From NCBI GenBank assembly GCA_965275915.1, contig CBDHYI010000008.1:62001-126000 (forward strand): DNA of 64,000 nucleotides, given 5' to 3'. Below the pieces are notes generated by a model. The model ran no database searches. It saw only the letters and a program-made list of their open reading frames with translations, and was not told the origin of the DNA. Shown in pieces: positions 17,879 to 26,552 of the stretch (position 1 is the stretch's first letter; each line of letters starts with the position of its first letter). This stretch comes from JBDWFY01 sp965275915 (GTDB lineage: Bacteria; Pseudomonadota; Alphaproteobacteria; Rhizobiales; Stappiaceae). Made by a program: the position numbers and the translations under genes.

Positions 17879-18856
17879 TCAGCCGACGCGGCCGGTTAGA
17901 AATACCAGATAAATGTAGATGACATAAGCGATGACAAGGCCCAGCCCTGTCATAAACCCGATCCTGGCCTTCAGCCACGCAAACATGAACAAGATCATTG
18001 TCACCGCGAGCATGACCCAAACGTCAAAACGCAGCATTTCCGGCGGCACGGCTATGGGAACGACGACGGCAGTCGTGCCGACAATGGCCAGCAGATTGAA
18101 AATATTGGAGCCGATAACATTGCCCAGCCCGACCGCAGCCTGCTTGCGGGCAATCGCCATCAGAGTTGTCGCCAATTCGGGAAGCGAGGTGCCAAGTGCG
18201 ATAACCGTCAGTCCGATCACTGTTTCCGTCACGCCCCAGTTGCGGGCGAGGGCGGTTGCCCCGTCGATGGTGAAGTGCGCGCCAAGGGGCAGCCCGATCA
18301 GGCCGACAACGACAAACAGGATGGCCAGTGCCGGCCGGTGCGGTACGCCCTCCACACCGTCGATCAGTTCATTGTCTTCCGCTGACGCATTTTCACGATG
18401 GATGGCCCGGGCACGCCTGGACGTGCGGACATTATCAAGCAGATAAAGCGTCAGGAGGGTCAGAAGAGCAATCCCGGATGCAAGGGCGAGCGGTGAAAAA
18501 TGGCAAAGGACAATGAAGACGACCGTAATGGCCAACATGAAGATTGCGGTGCGAAAAGACCCGTTTTCATTGCAATCGGTCTGTGCGATCAGCGCAGGAA
18601 GGCCCATCACAAGAAGAACGTTTGTGATGTTGGACCCGACCACGTTGCCAAGAGCAATCCCCGGCGCGCCATTCAGCGCGGCTCTTAAGGATATGACCAG
18701 CTCAGGTGCGGAGGTGCCGAAGGCGACAATCGTCAGGCCGATCACGATTGGGGGTATTTTGAGCTGTTCGGCTATGCCAACCGATCCGCGGACCAACACA
18801 TCACCGGCAATAAGCAAGAGAATGAGGCCGCCGATCAAGCTTGCATAGTCGAGCAT
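17879..18856 (-). CDS. calcium/sodium antiporter (CaCA family, YrbG-like)
   Basis: A 325-residue inner-membrane protein with about ten hydrophobic helices and two inverted alpha-repeats. The first has GTSAPELVISLRAAL with GNVVGSNITN; the second has ALGTSLPELATTLMAI with LGNVIGSNIFN. These acidic motifs bind Ca2+ and Na+. Start MLDYASLIGG at 18856 is chosen over a longer upstream frame because it places the first helix at the N-terminus. Length suits the YrbG/K+-independent group. Confidence 0.93.
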   Translation of the reverse strand: MLDYASLIGGLILLLIAGDVLVRGSVGIAEQLKIPPIVIGLTIVAFGTSAPELVISLRAALNGAPGIALGNVVGSNITNVLLVMGLPALIAQTDCNENGSFRTAIFMLAITVVFIVLCHFSPLALASGIALLTLLTLYLLDNVRTSRRARAIHRENASAEDNELIDGVEGVPHRPALAILFVVVGLIGLPLGAHFTIDGATALARNWGVTETVIGLTVIALGTSLPELATTLMAIARKQAAVGLGNVIGSNIFNLLAIVGTTAVVVPIAVPPEMLRFDVWVMLAVTMILFMFAWLKARIGFMTGLGLVIAYVIYIYLVFLTGRVG

Positions 18857-19076
18857 TCGTACTGGTTTCCGATCGGCTTGGAACGCGAGAGCGCCGGGCT
18901 TCTGTGGCTTGCCTTTATTTGGCCAATTTGGCTGGAGACCAACGCTATATAGGGGATGTGACCTTCGGAAAAAAGCCCATGCGGGACAATTCACGAAATT
19001 CTACGGCTTGTTATGGTTGCGGAACGGTCGTTCCTTGTCGCATTGCGCTTCGGCCGATTGATTACGCTTGTGTTTT

Positions 19077-19859
19077 TTACCGCCCCGTTTTTGCGGACAG
19101 CCGCTGCTCCAGATGCTTTGCCACCCTGAGATGCCGGAACATCGCGTAGTTCATGGCGACCATGTAGCCGTATCGTCCCCTCAGGAAATGCCGCCGCAGA
19201 ATATAGGCCTTGAAGAAGGCGAGCGGAAATTCGGTCACGAGCCGCCATGCGGGCAGGTTTTTGCCCCGGTCCGCCAGATCCGCAACCTGCATGTCGGAAT
19301 AGTCGTTGAATTTCCGCATCTCATCACCGAGCGAGCGGGTCGAGAAGTGGTGGATGCGATGTCTCAGGCGATCGACCTCGGTTCCGGGCCGGAGCACCAC
19401 GCGGTCGTGAACGGGACTGTCCGCATACCGGCCCACATCCTTGGAGTAAAGGCGCACCGGCGCCAGAGAATAGGCAAAGCGGTGCGGTTCCCTTTCTCCG
19501 GGAAACACCTCGGCAATGGGAATTTCCCAGGCCTTGATTTCCGGAGGCCCGTTCTGGAACAGCGCGCGCACGTCCTCCACGAACTCAGGAGGCATCACCT
19601 CGTCGGCGTCCAGATTGAGAACCCAGTCAAACCGGCTGTTGTCTTCGGCAAATCGCTTTTGCGGACCGTAACCTGCCCACTCATTGTAAAGCACGCGCAC
19701 ACCGAGTTTTTCGCACAGATCCGGGGTCCCGTCCGTCGACCCCGAATCGACGACCAGCACGTCCTGCGCAAGGTCAATCGCCGGGCCCAATGTTGCGCCG
19801 ATCCGGTCCGCCTCATTTCTGGCGATGATGAAGATCGTCAGTGGAATTTTGTCAGCCAT
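19077..19859 (-). CDS. family 2 glycosyltransferase (LPS core type)
   Basis: A 260-residue GT-A glycosyltransferase. It has an N-terminal IFIIARNEADRIG, VVDSGSTDGT (about 37-46) and the metal-binding DxD in LNLDADEVMPPEF (about 81-93). The C-terminal part has basic and aromatic segments suggesting membrane association. It resembles WaaE/KdtX-like LPS core glucosyltransferases. The acceptor is not known; a role in lipopolysaccharide or a related surface glycan is inferred. Confidence 0.88.
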   Translation of the reverse strand: MADKIPLTIFIIARNEADRIGATLGPAIDLAQDVLVVDSGSTDGTPDLCEKLGVRVLYNEWAGYGPQKRFAEDNSRFDWVLNLDADEVMPPEFVEDVRALFQNGPPEIKAWEIPIAEVFPGEREPHRFAYSLAPVRLYSKDVGRYADSPVHDRVVLRPGTEVDRLRHRIHHFSTRSLGDEMRKFNDYSDMQVADLADRGKNLPAWRLVTEFPLAFFKAYILRRHFLRGRYGYMVAMNYAMFRHLRVAKHLEQRLSAKTGR

Positions 19860-20101
19860 ATTGCCTTCGGACTCTCAGAATCATTGTCGCTGCGGCTCAG
19901 ATACCACACCGGATAATCAGCGTTAACCTTTGGTTTACCTGTTGTTTTAACTGATCATTCATCCTGTGACGACTGCGTTGCGATTTATCTTAAACTTTTC
20001 ATAGTTCGCATCTTGGGTTGCCACAATTGATGCCTACATTGCCGCTATCGAGCGGGCGGCAGCAAATCGCCCGTTCGCAAAACCTCTAGTGGAGTTTTTT
20101 T

Positions 20102-20764
20102 ATGACTCGAGTTGCTTATGCTGGTGTTGTCATTGCCTCGCTTGTCGGTGTTGGTGCGGCCTCGCCGGTGGTTGCCGCAGATTTGCCGGCCCCTGTCGTC
20201 GTAGACGTCGAGGAAACGGTTGTCCCGGCAGCGCGTATCGACTGGTCGGGATTTTATGTCGGTGGCCATCTTGGATGGGGCTGGGCGAATTTCGACACAT
20301 CGGGAGGTGATGTCGATGCCGATGGTATCGTCGGCGGTGTTCATGCCGGTTATAACTATATGCTTTCGCCAAGTTTCCTCTTGGGTGCGGAAGCGGAGTT
20401 TGATTTTGCCGACTACGAAGAAACCGCAACAATCGGTGGCGAGAGCGTAACGACCGAGGCGACGTGGATCTCCACGGTGCGCGGTCGTGCCGGTGTCACG
20501 TTCGATCAGTTCCTGCTTTACGGTGTTGGTGGTCTTGCGATCGCCGATATCGAACTGTCCGGGCCGAACGGCTCCGACAGCGATATCAAAGTCGGCTGGA
20601 CGGCGGGTGCCGGTGCGGAAGCCCTGGTTACCCAGAATATTTCCACGCGATTGGAATATTCCTACATCGATTTCGGCGATGAATCCTACAATCTTGGCAC
20701 GCAGACCGTTAACAGCGATCTGAGTGCGCATCAGATCAAGGCTGGAATTAGTTATAAGTTTTAG
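20102..20764 (+). CDS. Omp25/Omp31-family outer-membrane beta-barrel protein
   Basis: A 220-residue porin-like protein with a Sec signal peptide (about 1-25, ending VVAA-D). The N-terminal barrel motif is DWSGFYVGGHLGWGWANF, typical of Rhizobiales Omp25/Omp31. Alternating strands follow and the C-terminus is HQIKAGISYKF, whose final Phe is the usual barrel-assembly signal. Functions in this family include envelope stability and interaction with the environment. Followed by a strong intrinsic terminator, so it is probably monocistronic. Confidence 0.93.
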   Translation: MTRVAYAGVVIASLVGVGAASPVVAADLPAPVVVDVEETVVPAARIDWSGFYVGGHLGWGWANFDTSGGDVDADGIVGGVHAGYNYMLSPSFLLGAEAEFDFADYEETATIGGESVTTEATWISTVRGRAGVTFDQFLLYGVGGLAIADIELSGPNGSDSDIKVGWTAGAGAEALVTQNISTRLEYSYIDFGDESYNLGTQTVNSDLSAHQIKAGISYKF

Positions 20765-20813
20765 CAATTCCTCTTGCAGCCTGGTGTTTTGCGGGCGGCG
20801 TTCAGGATAACAA

Positions 20814-20844
20814 TCAAAGGCCCGGATTTCGTCCGGGCCTTTGA
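20814..20844 (+). terminator. intrinsic terminator after the porin gene
   Basis: TCAAAGGCCCGGA-TTTCG-TCCGGGCCTTTGA is a perfect 13-base stem with a 5-base loop about 50 bases after the stop. The long symmetrical stem would act on either strand. Confidence 0.9.
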
Positions 20845-21031
20845 TGTTTATGAAGCGTCAATGGACGTCAAAGTGTGTCTTGTGCGCTCCATAGCCTTGC
20901 GGCGCGTCCCGCCATTTCAAGTATATTTATGAGTCCATTCCCTAAAAAGACAACAGTTGGCCGAAACTGTCAGGACCTTGTCCGACCGTGACATATCGAT
21001 CTTTCGCCTGGCCCGGCAATTTGGAAGCACT

Positions 21032-21054
21032 TCCTGAGTTCAACGGACTCAGGA
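21032..21054 (+). promoter_or_regulatory. perfect hairpin in the leader of the aldehyde dehydrogenase gene
   Basis: TCCTGAGT-TCAACGG-ACTCAGGA pairs over 8 bases and lies 36 bases before the start codon. It could be an RNA stem near the ribosome site or an operator for the AraC protein encoded at the end of the cassette. Confidence 0.4.
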
Positions 21055-21089
21055 CCGAGATTTCAAATCCAGCCAGGAGAGGATCCGTC

Positions 21090-22484
21090 ATGAACGCTCA
21101 AACACCAATCATCGCCGTCGAAGACCGGATTCAGGGTATCGTCCAAACCCAACGAGCTTTCTTTCATACGAAAGTAACTCTGCCCGTCGAGTTTCGGCTT
21201 GGACAGCTGAAGAAGCTCGAGAGTTTGCTGCGCGCTCATGAGCAAGAGCTCTATGACGCCGTCTACAACGACTTCGGCAAGTCCAGGCACCACACCCAAC
21301 TGACCGAACTGTTCCCGCTCTTTGAAGAACTGGAGCTGGCAATCAGGCACCTCAAGGATTGGGTGAAACCCAGGAAGGTTTCCACCAACCTGCTGAACCA
21401 GCCCGGCAAAAGTTACATCGTTGCCGAGCCGCTTGGAACTACCCTTGTCATCGGAGCCTGGAACTTCCCCTACAACCTTTCTCTGGTCCCTGTCGTCGGT
21501 TCGATGATGGCAGGGAACACCACTGTGCTCAAGCCAAGCGAGCTTCCCGCCGAAACCAGCCGGATCATGGCGAAGGTCATCAACGAGAACTTCGACCCCG
21601 GCTATCTGCACGTGGTCGAAGGCGCGATCCCGGAAACCACCGCGCTCTTGAACCAACGTTGGGACAAGATCTTCTTCACCGGCAGCCCGCAGGTCGGTAA
21701 AATCGTAAACCAGGCTGCTGCACCGCATCTGACCGACGTGACCCTGGAACTGGGCGGCAAGAACCCGGCCATCATTGCCGAGGATGCACCGGTTGATGTC
21801 AGCGTTAAGCGTCTGATCTGGGCCAAATTCATCAACTCTGGCCAGCTCTGCCTGACACCCGACTATGTGCTCGTTCACAAGAGCATCAAGGACCGCGTGC
21901 TGGAACGGATGGTCCATGAGATCGAAAAGCACGACTACTCTGTTGAGCGCGGTAACTTCACCCGCATTATCAACGAGCGCAATTTCGATCGCGTTGTTGG
22001 CCTGATCGATCCGGAGAAAGTGTACTTTGGCGGCGGTAGCAATCGTGAAGACCGCGTCATTCGACCGACGATCGTGCACAATGTCAGCCTTGATGACCCC
22101 ATCATGCAGGACGAGATTTTCGGCCCGATCATCGCGGTTCTGGAATATGAGACTCTCGACGAAGCCTTCGACATTGTGCGTCGGTTCGAGAAGCCGCTGG
22201 CTGGCTATCTGTTTTCCCACGACAAGGAGACCAAGCGGCGCTTCCTGGCTGAAATTCCGTTCGGAAGCGGTGCGATCAACGATGCCGTCATGCAAAACAC
22301 GAACTCGAATCTGCCTTTCGGTGGCGTCGGCAACAGTGGCATGGGTCGTTATCACGGCGAATACAGCCTCGAATGCTTCTCCCACATGAAGCCTGTGCTG
22401 GAGAAGATTTTCGATTTTGAGCCAGACCTCAAATACTACGGTCACACCGACCGGCAAATGAAGTGGATCAAGATGCTGGGTTAA
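21090..22484 (+). CDS. aldehyde dehydrogenase (class 3 / coniferyl-aldehyde type)
   Basis: A 464-residue NAD(P)-dependent aldehyde dehydrogenase oxidising an aldehyde to its acid. The active site is complete: Asn125 in GAWNFPYN, Lys148 in VLKPSE, Glu220 in LELGGKNP and the nucleophile Cys254 in NSGQLCLTPD. The short length and lack of the N-terminal extension match the class 3 fatty/aromatic aldehyde group. The ATG at 21090 has GGAGAGGA upstream. It opens a rightward cassette with an alcohol dehydrogenase, two tautomerase-like proteins and an AraC regulator, implying alcohol to aldehyde to acid turnover of one substrate. Confidence 0.93.
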   Translation: MNAQTPIIAVEDRIQGIVQTQRAFFHTKVTLPVEFRLGQLKKLESLLRAHEQELYDAVYNDFGKSRHHTQLTELFPLFEELELAIRHLKDWVKPRKVSTNLLNQPGKSYIVAEPLGTTLVIGAWNFPYNLSLVPVVGSMMAGNTTVLKPSELPAETSRIMAKVINENFDPGYLHVVEGAIPETTALLNQRWDKIFFTGSPQVGKIVNQAAAPHLTDVTLELGGKNPAIIAEDAPVDVSVKRLIWAKFINSGQLCLTPDYVLVHKSIKDRVLERMVHEIEKHDYSVERGNFTRIINERNFDRVVGLIDPEKVYFGGGSNREDRVIRPTIVHNVSLDDPIMQDEIFGPIIAVLEYETLDEAFDIVRRFEKPLAGYLFSHDKETKRRFLAEIPFGSGAINDAVMQNTNSNLPFGGVGNSGMGRYHGEYSLECFSHMKPVLEKIFDFEPDLKYYGHTDRQMKWIKMLG

Positions 22485-22607
22485 TCCCCCGCCTCGATCA
22501 ACGATGCGGTCGCCAAAGGCGGTGACCGCACAAGCCCGCACACACTCCAATCCCCAATTCCAGGCCGCTCAGTCAGAGCCGCTGAAACGACATCAGAGGA
22601 TAGTCCA

Positions 22608-23819
22608 ATGATCCGCTCGCCTATGGCCTTCGCCCTTCGCGCCATGAACCGACTTTACACACCCGAAAAGCCGCTCACCTTCTCCGGCAAGGGCGCAATG
22701 ATCAAACTCGCTGACTTAATGGTGCGCAGCGGTTCCAAACGCCCACTGGTGGTCACTGACAGCTTCCTTCTCAAAAACGGAATGCTCGACGGTCTCCTGA
22801 ACTTTCTCAAACAGGAGGGCTGCGAAGTTGTTGTCTTCGACGGCATTGTCCCGAACCCGACCTTCGCCGTTGTCGAAGAAGGTGTCGCAGCCATTCGCAC
22901 GGGCCAATGCGATAGCGTTTTTGCTGTTGGTGGCGGCTCCGCCATTGACGCTGCGAAGGTCATGGCATCTGCCAGCACCAGCAAGAAGCCGCTGACAAAG
23001 CTGACAGGCATCCTCAAAGTCGACCAGCCCCCGTTGCCTTTCTACGTGGTCGCAACCACGTCCGGCACCGGGTCTGAGGTGACGACTGTCGCCGTCATCT
23101 CGGATACCGAAACCCACAAGAAGAAATTCTTCGTGGACCCCAAATACATGCCCATTGCGGCAGCGTTGGATACCGGTTTGCTTGTGTCGCTGCCCGGACC
23201 AATGACTGCTGGCACGGGGATGGATGCGCTCACCCACGCGATTGAGGCTTTCACCTCCCGCGCCCGCACCTTGGACACGGATCGCGATGCTGCAACGGCT
23301 GTTCGTCTGATCGTCGAGTTCCTGCCGATCGCATACAGCAGCCCAGGCGATGAACATGCCCGCGAAATGGTGGCCCTTGGCTCCTTCCTGGCGGGCAATG
23401 CTTTCACGCGAACGGGCCTTGGCTATGTGCATGCGATCTCGCACCAGATCAGCGCGCACTACAACACGCCCCACGGTCTGGCGAACGCGATCCTGTTGCC
23501 GCGCGTCCTGCGCTTCAATGAGGAGGCGTGTGCACAGCGTTTCGCTGAGCTGGAACGGGCGCTGCAGGGCAGTAAAACCCTCCCCTATGCTCCACAACAG
23601 GCCAGGCAGTTCATTAATCGTATCGATGCACTTGCCGAAGCCGTTGGCATCCCCGTGAACCTGGTCGATGTTCAGCAGAAGGATTTCGCCTCCATCGCGA
23701 AGGATGCTCTGGCAGAAGCTCGGTCTTCCTATGCTGTGCCCAAGGTCATGCGCAAAGGCGATGTGATGGCGATTCTGCAATCGGTTTCCAACGGAAGTCG
23801 GGCCATCAGCTTCGCGTAA
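22608..23819 (+). CDS. iron-containing alcohol dehydrogenase
   Basis: A 403-residue group III alcohol dehydrogenase. The NAD-binding GGGSAIDAAK lies at about residues 107-116. Metal-ligand regions are DALTHAIEAF near 206-215 and the His-rich YVHAISHQISAHYNTPHG near 275-292. It would interconvert an alcohol and the aldehyde handled by the upstream dehydrogenase. The 123-base gap from that gene lacks an obvious terminator, so they are probably co-transcribed. Confidence 0.93.
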   Translation: MIRSPMAFALRAMNRLYTPEKPLTFSGKGAMIKLADLMVRSGSKRPLVVTDSFLLKNGMLDGLLNFLKQEGCEVVVFDGIVPNPTFAVVEEGVAAIRTGQCDSVFAVGGGSAIDAAKVMASASTSKKPLTKLTGILKVDQPPLPFYVVATTSGTGSEVTTVAVISDTETHKKKFFVDPKYMPIAAALDTGLLVSLPGPMTAGTGMDALTHAIEAFTSRARTLDTDRDAATAVRLIVEFLPIAYSSPGDEHAREMVALGSFLAGNAFTRTGLGYVHAISHQISAHYNTPHGLANAILLPRVLRFNEEACAQRFAELERALQGSKTLPYAPQQARQFINRIDALAEAVGIPVNLVDVQQKDFASIAKDALAEARSSYAVPKVMRKGDVMAILQSVSNGSRAISFA

Positions 23820-23842
23820 GCCATCAAGAAAGGAACAGGCCC

Positions 23843-24160
23843 ATGATCCCCGTCATGTGCATTGTCCAGGAAGGGCAAATCACCCCCAAGGCCGAACACG
23901 GGCTCAAAACCCAGATTGGTGAATTCACGCAGCGCGCCTTCTCGGCGCCTCCGGACATTGATTGGATTGTGATTCCAGAAGGCAGCGGTTTTACCGCTGC
24001 CGAACCGTCCAAAACCGTCATTGCGTCACTTCATGCCAACCGGGCGCTTGCTGATGATGAGCGCATCTCTCTGCTCAAAGAATTGGGCGAGATCTGCATG
24101 GTAGAGACCGGTCGTTCAGCGAATGAAGTTGTCACCTCGATCCGAAATCCAAAGGTCTAA
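23843..24160 (+). CDS. small tautomerase-superfamily-like protein
   Basis: A 105-residue protein with the beta-alpha-beta spacing of 4-oxalocrotonate tautomerase relatives (IVQEGQITPKAEHGLKTQIG, then VIASLHANRALADDERISLLKELG). The superfamily's catalytic N-terminal proline is displaced: the sequence begins M-I-P, so Pro is the third codon and would not become the N-terminal residue by simple Met removal. It sits 23 bases after the alcohol dehydrogenase and 5 before a second tautomerase. It could be a non-catalytic partner subunit or use another mechanism. Function not assigned. Confidence 0.75.
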   Translation: MIPVMCIVQEGQITPKAEHGLKTQIGEFTQRAFSAPPDIDWIVIPEGSGFTAAEPSKTVIASLHANRALADDERISLLKELGEICMVETGRSANEVVTSIRNPKV

Positions 24161-24165
24161 TCACC

Positions 24166-24564
24166 ATGCCACTATACATGTGCAACGCCGCCAAGGACAT
24201 GATTTCCGAAGATGCCAAGCCAAAGATTGCGGCCGATATCACTGATATTCATTGCGAAATCACTGGCGCACCACGAACCTTCGTCCACGTCTTTTTCTTC
24301 GAGGATGTCCGGCAACTCCCGATCAACGGGAAGAGCGTGTTCCTGTTTGGCAGCATTCGGCACGGGCGGACGGCTCGGCAGAAATCTGATCTCGTCAACC
24401 GGATGAAGGCGTCCATCCTGAGCCATACGGGCATTCCTCTGAATGAGATCATCGCTGACACAACCGATGTACCGGCCAATTGGGTCATGGAAGGTGGTGA
24501 CGTGCTCCCCGAACCCGGCGAGGAAAAGGCTTGGCTTGCGGCGCATGAAGCCGCGGCTGGCTAG
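24166..24564 (+). CDS. cis-CaaD/Cg10062-like tautomerase-superfamily protein
   Basis: A 132-residue protein that aligns in layout with cis-3-chloroacrylic acid dehalogenase and Cg10062. After Met removal it has Pro1, His28 (TDIHCE), two arginines in SIRHGRTAR (R64 and R67, matching R70 and R73 of cis-CaaD) and Glu in NWVMEGGDVLP matching Glu114. The family's Tyr103 appears replaced by Asp. Catalysis by the Pro/Arg/Glu set is thus plausible (hydration or tautomerisation of an unsaturated acid), but dehalogenation is not established. Follows the smaller tautomerase by 5 bases. Confidence 0.82.
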   Translation: MPLYMCNAAKDMISEDAKPKIAADITDIHCEITGAPRTFVHVFFFEDVRQLPINGKSVFLFGSIRHGRTARQKSDLVNRMKASILSHTGIPLNEIIADTTDVPANWVMEGGDVLPEPGEEKAWLAAHEAAAG

Positions 24565-24613
24565 GATATGGACGCCAAATTGATACTTTCGCACAAATCA
24601 GCATTATGTTGGG

Positions 24614-25660
24614 ATGATTGTTCAATCGCAAACCCGTCCGTCAACGAGCTTGCGCCTTCTCTGTGATGAGGCGGCCAAGCATGGTATTGCGGCTGAAGCT
24701 TGCCTTGAAAACACATCTGTTTCAATTGAAGAACTGGATGATCCGAACGCGGTACACAGCACGGCCGACGAAATCCAGGCCATTGAGAACCTGGTTCGCC
24801 TGGCCCCGGAAAACGTTGGGCTTGGCTTCGCCGTTGGCCGCGTCACGCATGTTCATGCCTTTGGCATTTGGGGATTTGCGATCTTGACAAGCCCGACATT
24901 GAGGGCGGCGATTGAAACCGCCATCAATTACGCGAAACTGTCCTTCCTGATCGCAGAGATGTCGTTGGCAGAGGAGAACGAGGAGGCTCGGCTGGAGTTC
25001 GGCATGGGCGGAATCCCGGTCTCGGCGCATCGCTACATTCTTGAACGGCATCTGGTCATTACTGTGAAGTTCATTCGCGACTTGCTGCAGCAACCGGATT
25101 TCATGGATTTTGAAGCTCGGCTTATGGACACCGATCAGACCTATCCCGACAAGATGGCAGCGTTCACTCCGTTGCCGATCAAAATGGGTCAATCCGTCAA
25201 TGCTATAGCTTTTCCAGCGGAAACGCTCGACACCCCGCTCCCAAAATCGGATCCCGTCTCTTTGCAGTTCTGCCTCGATCAGTGCAAGTCGCTTCTTGAA
25301 GAGCAGGCGGGTACCCTGCCGCACTGGTCGCAGCAGGTGCGCGATGCCATCATCGACAATATAGGCTCTGAACAGCAAATCGAAGACATTGCAGCAAAGC
25401 TTGCCATGACCGAACGCACGTTGCGGCGGCGGCTGACAGATGAAGGCACCAGCTTTCGCCGGCTCTTGCTCGATTCACGCATGGCGATTGCCTATGAACT
25501 GCTCTCAAATGCCGGTCTGAATGTCGAGACCGTGTCTTGGCGGGTTGGTTATGCCGAGCCGGCCAGTTTTGCGCGAGCCTTCGCAAAGAAATACGGCAAG
25601 ACGCCTGGTGAGGTTCGCAAAGAAAATGCCGTTCGTGTTGCTTACGGGGCCACACCCTAG
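24614..25660 (+). CDS. AraC-family transcriptional regulator
   Basis: A 348-residue regulator with an arabinose-binding-like N-domain (about 20-205) of the AraC/OruR kind and a C-terminal double helix-turn-helix. The first helix-turn-helix is IEDIAAKLAMTERTLRRRL and the second is NVETVSWRVGYAEPASFARAF, ending KYGKTPGEVRKE. It lies 49 bases after the tautomerase gene on the same strand and is the obvious candidate to control the dehydrogenase cassette. Confidence 0.92.
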   Translation: MIVQSQTRPSTSLRLLCDEAAKHGIAAEACLENTSVSIEELDDPNAVHSTADEIQAIENLVRLAPENVGLGFAVGRVTHVHAFGIWGFAILTSPTLRAAIETAINYAKLSFLIAEMSLAEENEEARLEFGMGGIPVSAHRYILERHLVITVKFIRDLLQQPDFMDFEARLMDTDQTYPDKMAAFTPLPIKMGQSVNAIAFPAETLDTPLPKSDPVSLQFCLDQCKSLLEEQAGTLPHWSQQVRDAIIDNIGSEQQIEDIAAKLAMTERTLRRRLTDEGTSFRRLLLDSRMAIAYELLSNAGLNVETVSWRVGYAEPASFARAFAKKYGKTPGEVRKENAVRVAYGATP

Positions 25661-25746
25661 GAAAAGTTGCTGAAAAACTCCCTGGCGTTCGTTACACTTG
25701 GCGCAATCCATGTCCTGTTGCGATAATCCTTAAATCCTGACACCGC

Positions 25747-26346
25747 CTAGGTTACGGCTGTTTTTTGATAGGCAGGCACCGTGTCGGAGAACGCGTCCAG
25801 CCAGGCGGCGAGATTGGGGTGGGATTGACGCCAGGTCCCCTCAAATCTCAAATCGAGATATCCCAGTGCACAGGCAAGTGCAATGTCATCGACCATAACC
25901 TGTTTCTCAAGAGTCAGAATGCCGTTTTCCAGTTGACCGAGGGCGCGGAAGACTTTTTCCGCCTGATAGCTGAGCCAGGTGGCGGAGCGGATTTCAGGGT
26001 CCCGGAAGCGGTGTTCATGGACCTGGACGATGGCGGCATCCATGATCCCGTCCGCCAGCGCCTGTCCGCGCAAGGCGGCAAAACGGGCATCTCCCTCGGG
26101 AAATATTGATGTGGCTGAGAGCGTATCCAGATATTCGACAATAACCCGGCTGTCATAGAGCGTTTCGCCGTTGTCCAGCACCAGAACGGGAATTTTCCCC
26201 AGAGGATTCTGCTGGCGAAGACTGTCCTCCGCATCGTTGGTGTCGGCCGGCAGAACGCTGATCTGGTCAGACAGGCCCAGCACCGAAGCGGCTATTTTGA
26301 CCTTGCGGCCAAATGGAGAGGGAGGGGAGGAACGTAGAGTGAGCAT
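25747..26346 (-). CDS. glutathione S-transferase family protein
   Basis: A 199-residue GST. The thioredoxin-fold N-domain begins MLTLRSSPPSPFGRKVKIAA and contains NPLGKIPVLVLDNGETLYDSRVI split across residues 46-70, giving the cis-Pro and Glu/Ser glutathione-binding elements. The C-domain is all-helical. The likely catalytic residue is a Ser in the SPPSPFGRK loop. Upstream in-frame residues to 26391 are not part of the fold. Probably detoxification or thiol redox; the substrate is unknown. Confidence 0.9.
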   Translation of the reverse strand: MLTLRSSPPSPFGRKVKIAASVLGLSDQISVLPADTNDAEDSLRQQNPLGKIPVLVLDNGETLYDSRVIVEYLDTLSATSIFPEGDARFAALRGQALADGIMDAAIVQVHEHRFRDPEIRSATWLSYQAEKVFRALGQLENGILTLEKQVMVDDIALACALGYLDLRFEGTWRQSHPNLAAWLDAFSDTVPAYQKTAVT

Positions 26347-26552
26347 TGGAACTCCGGGACAGAAAAAGGTTGTTTCTTGAGCGCCTTCCAACCGGATGCG
26401 GCATGTAAGAGCATGATCCGGTCAAATGAAGGTCTTTGGCCGGATTATGCGTCAATGGATATCTTAAGAACAGGGCAAATAACTGCAACTGCGTCATATC
26501 CTGTCGTCGGGATTAATTTTGTGCGGCTGTTGTTACTGCTCATCCCGGACGC

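Larger units (their letters stand above)
20765..21089. other. leader region of the aldehyde/alcohol dehydrogenase cassette
   Basis: About 325 bases between the porin and the aldehyde dehydrogenase. They hold the porin terminator at 20814-20844 and a perfect 8-base stem at 21032-21054. The promoter and any AraC operator for the cassette should lie between them, but I cannot place them with confidence. Confidence 0.5.

Noticed and set aside
21063..22550. 495-codon leftward frame over the aldehyde dehydrogenase
   Set aside because: Antisense to an aldehyde dehydrogenase with a complete active site.
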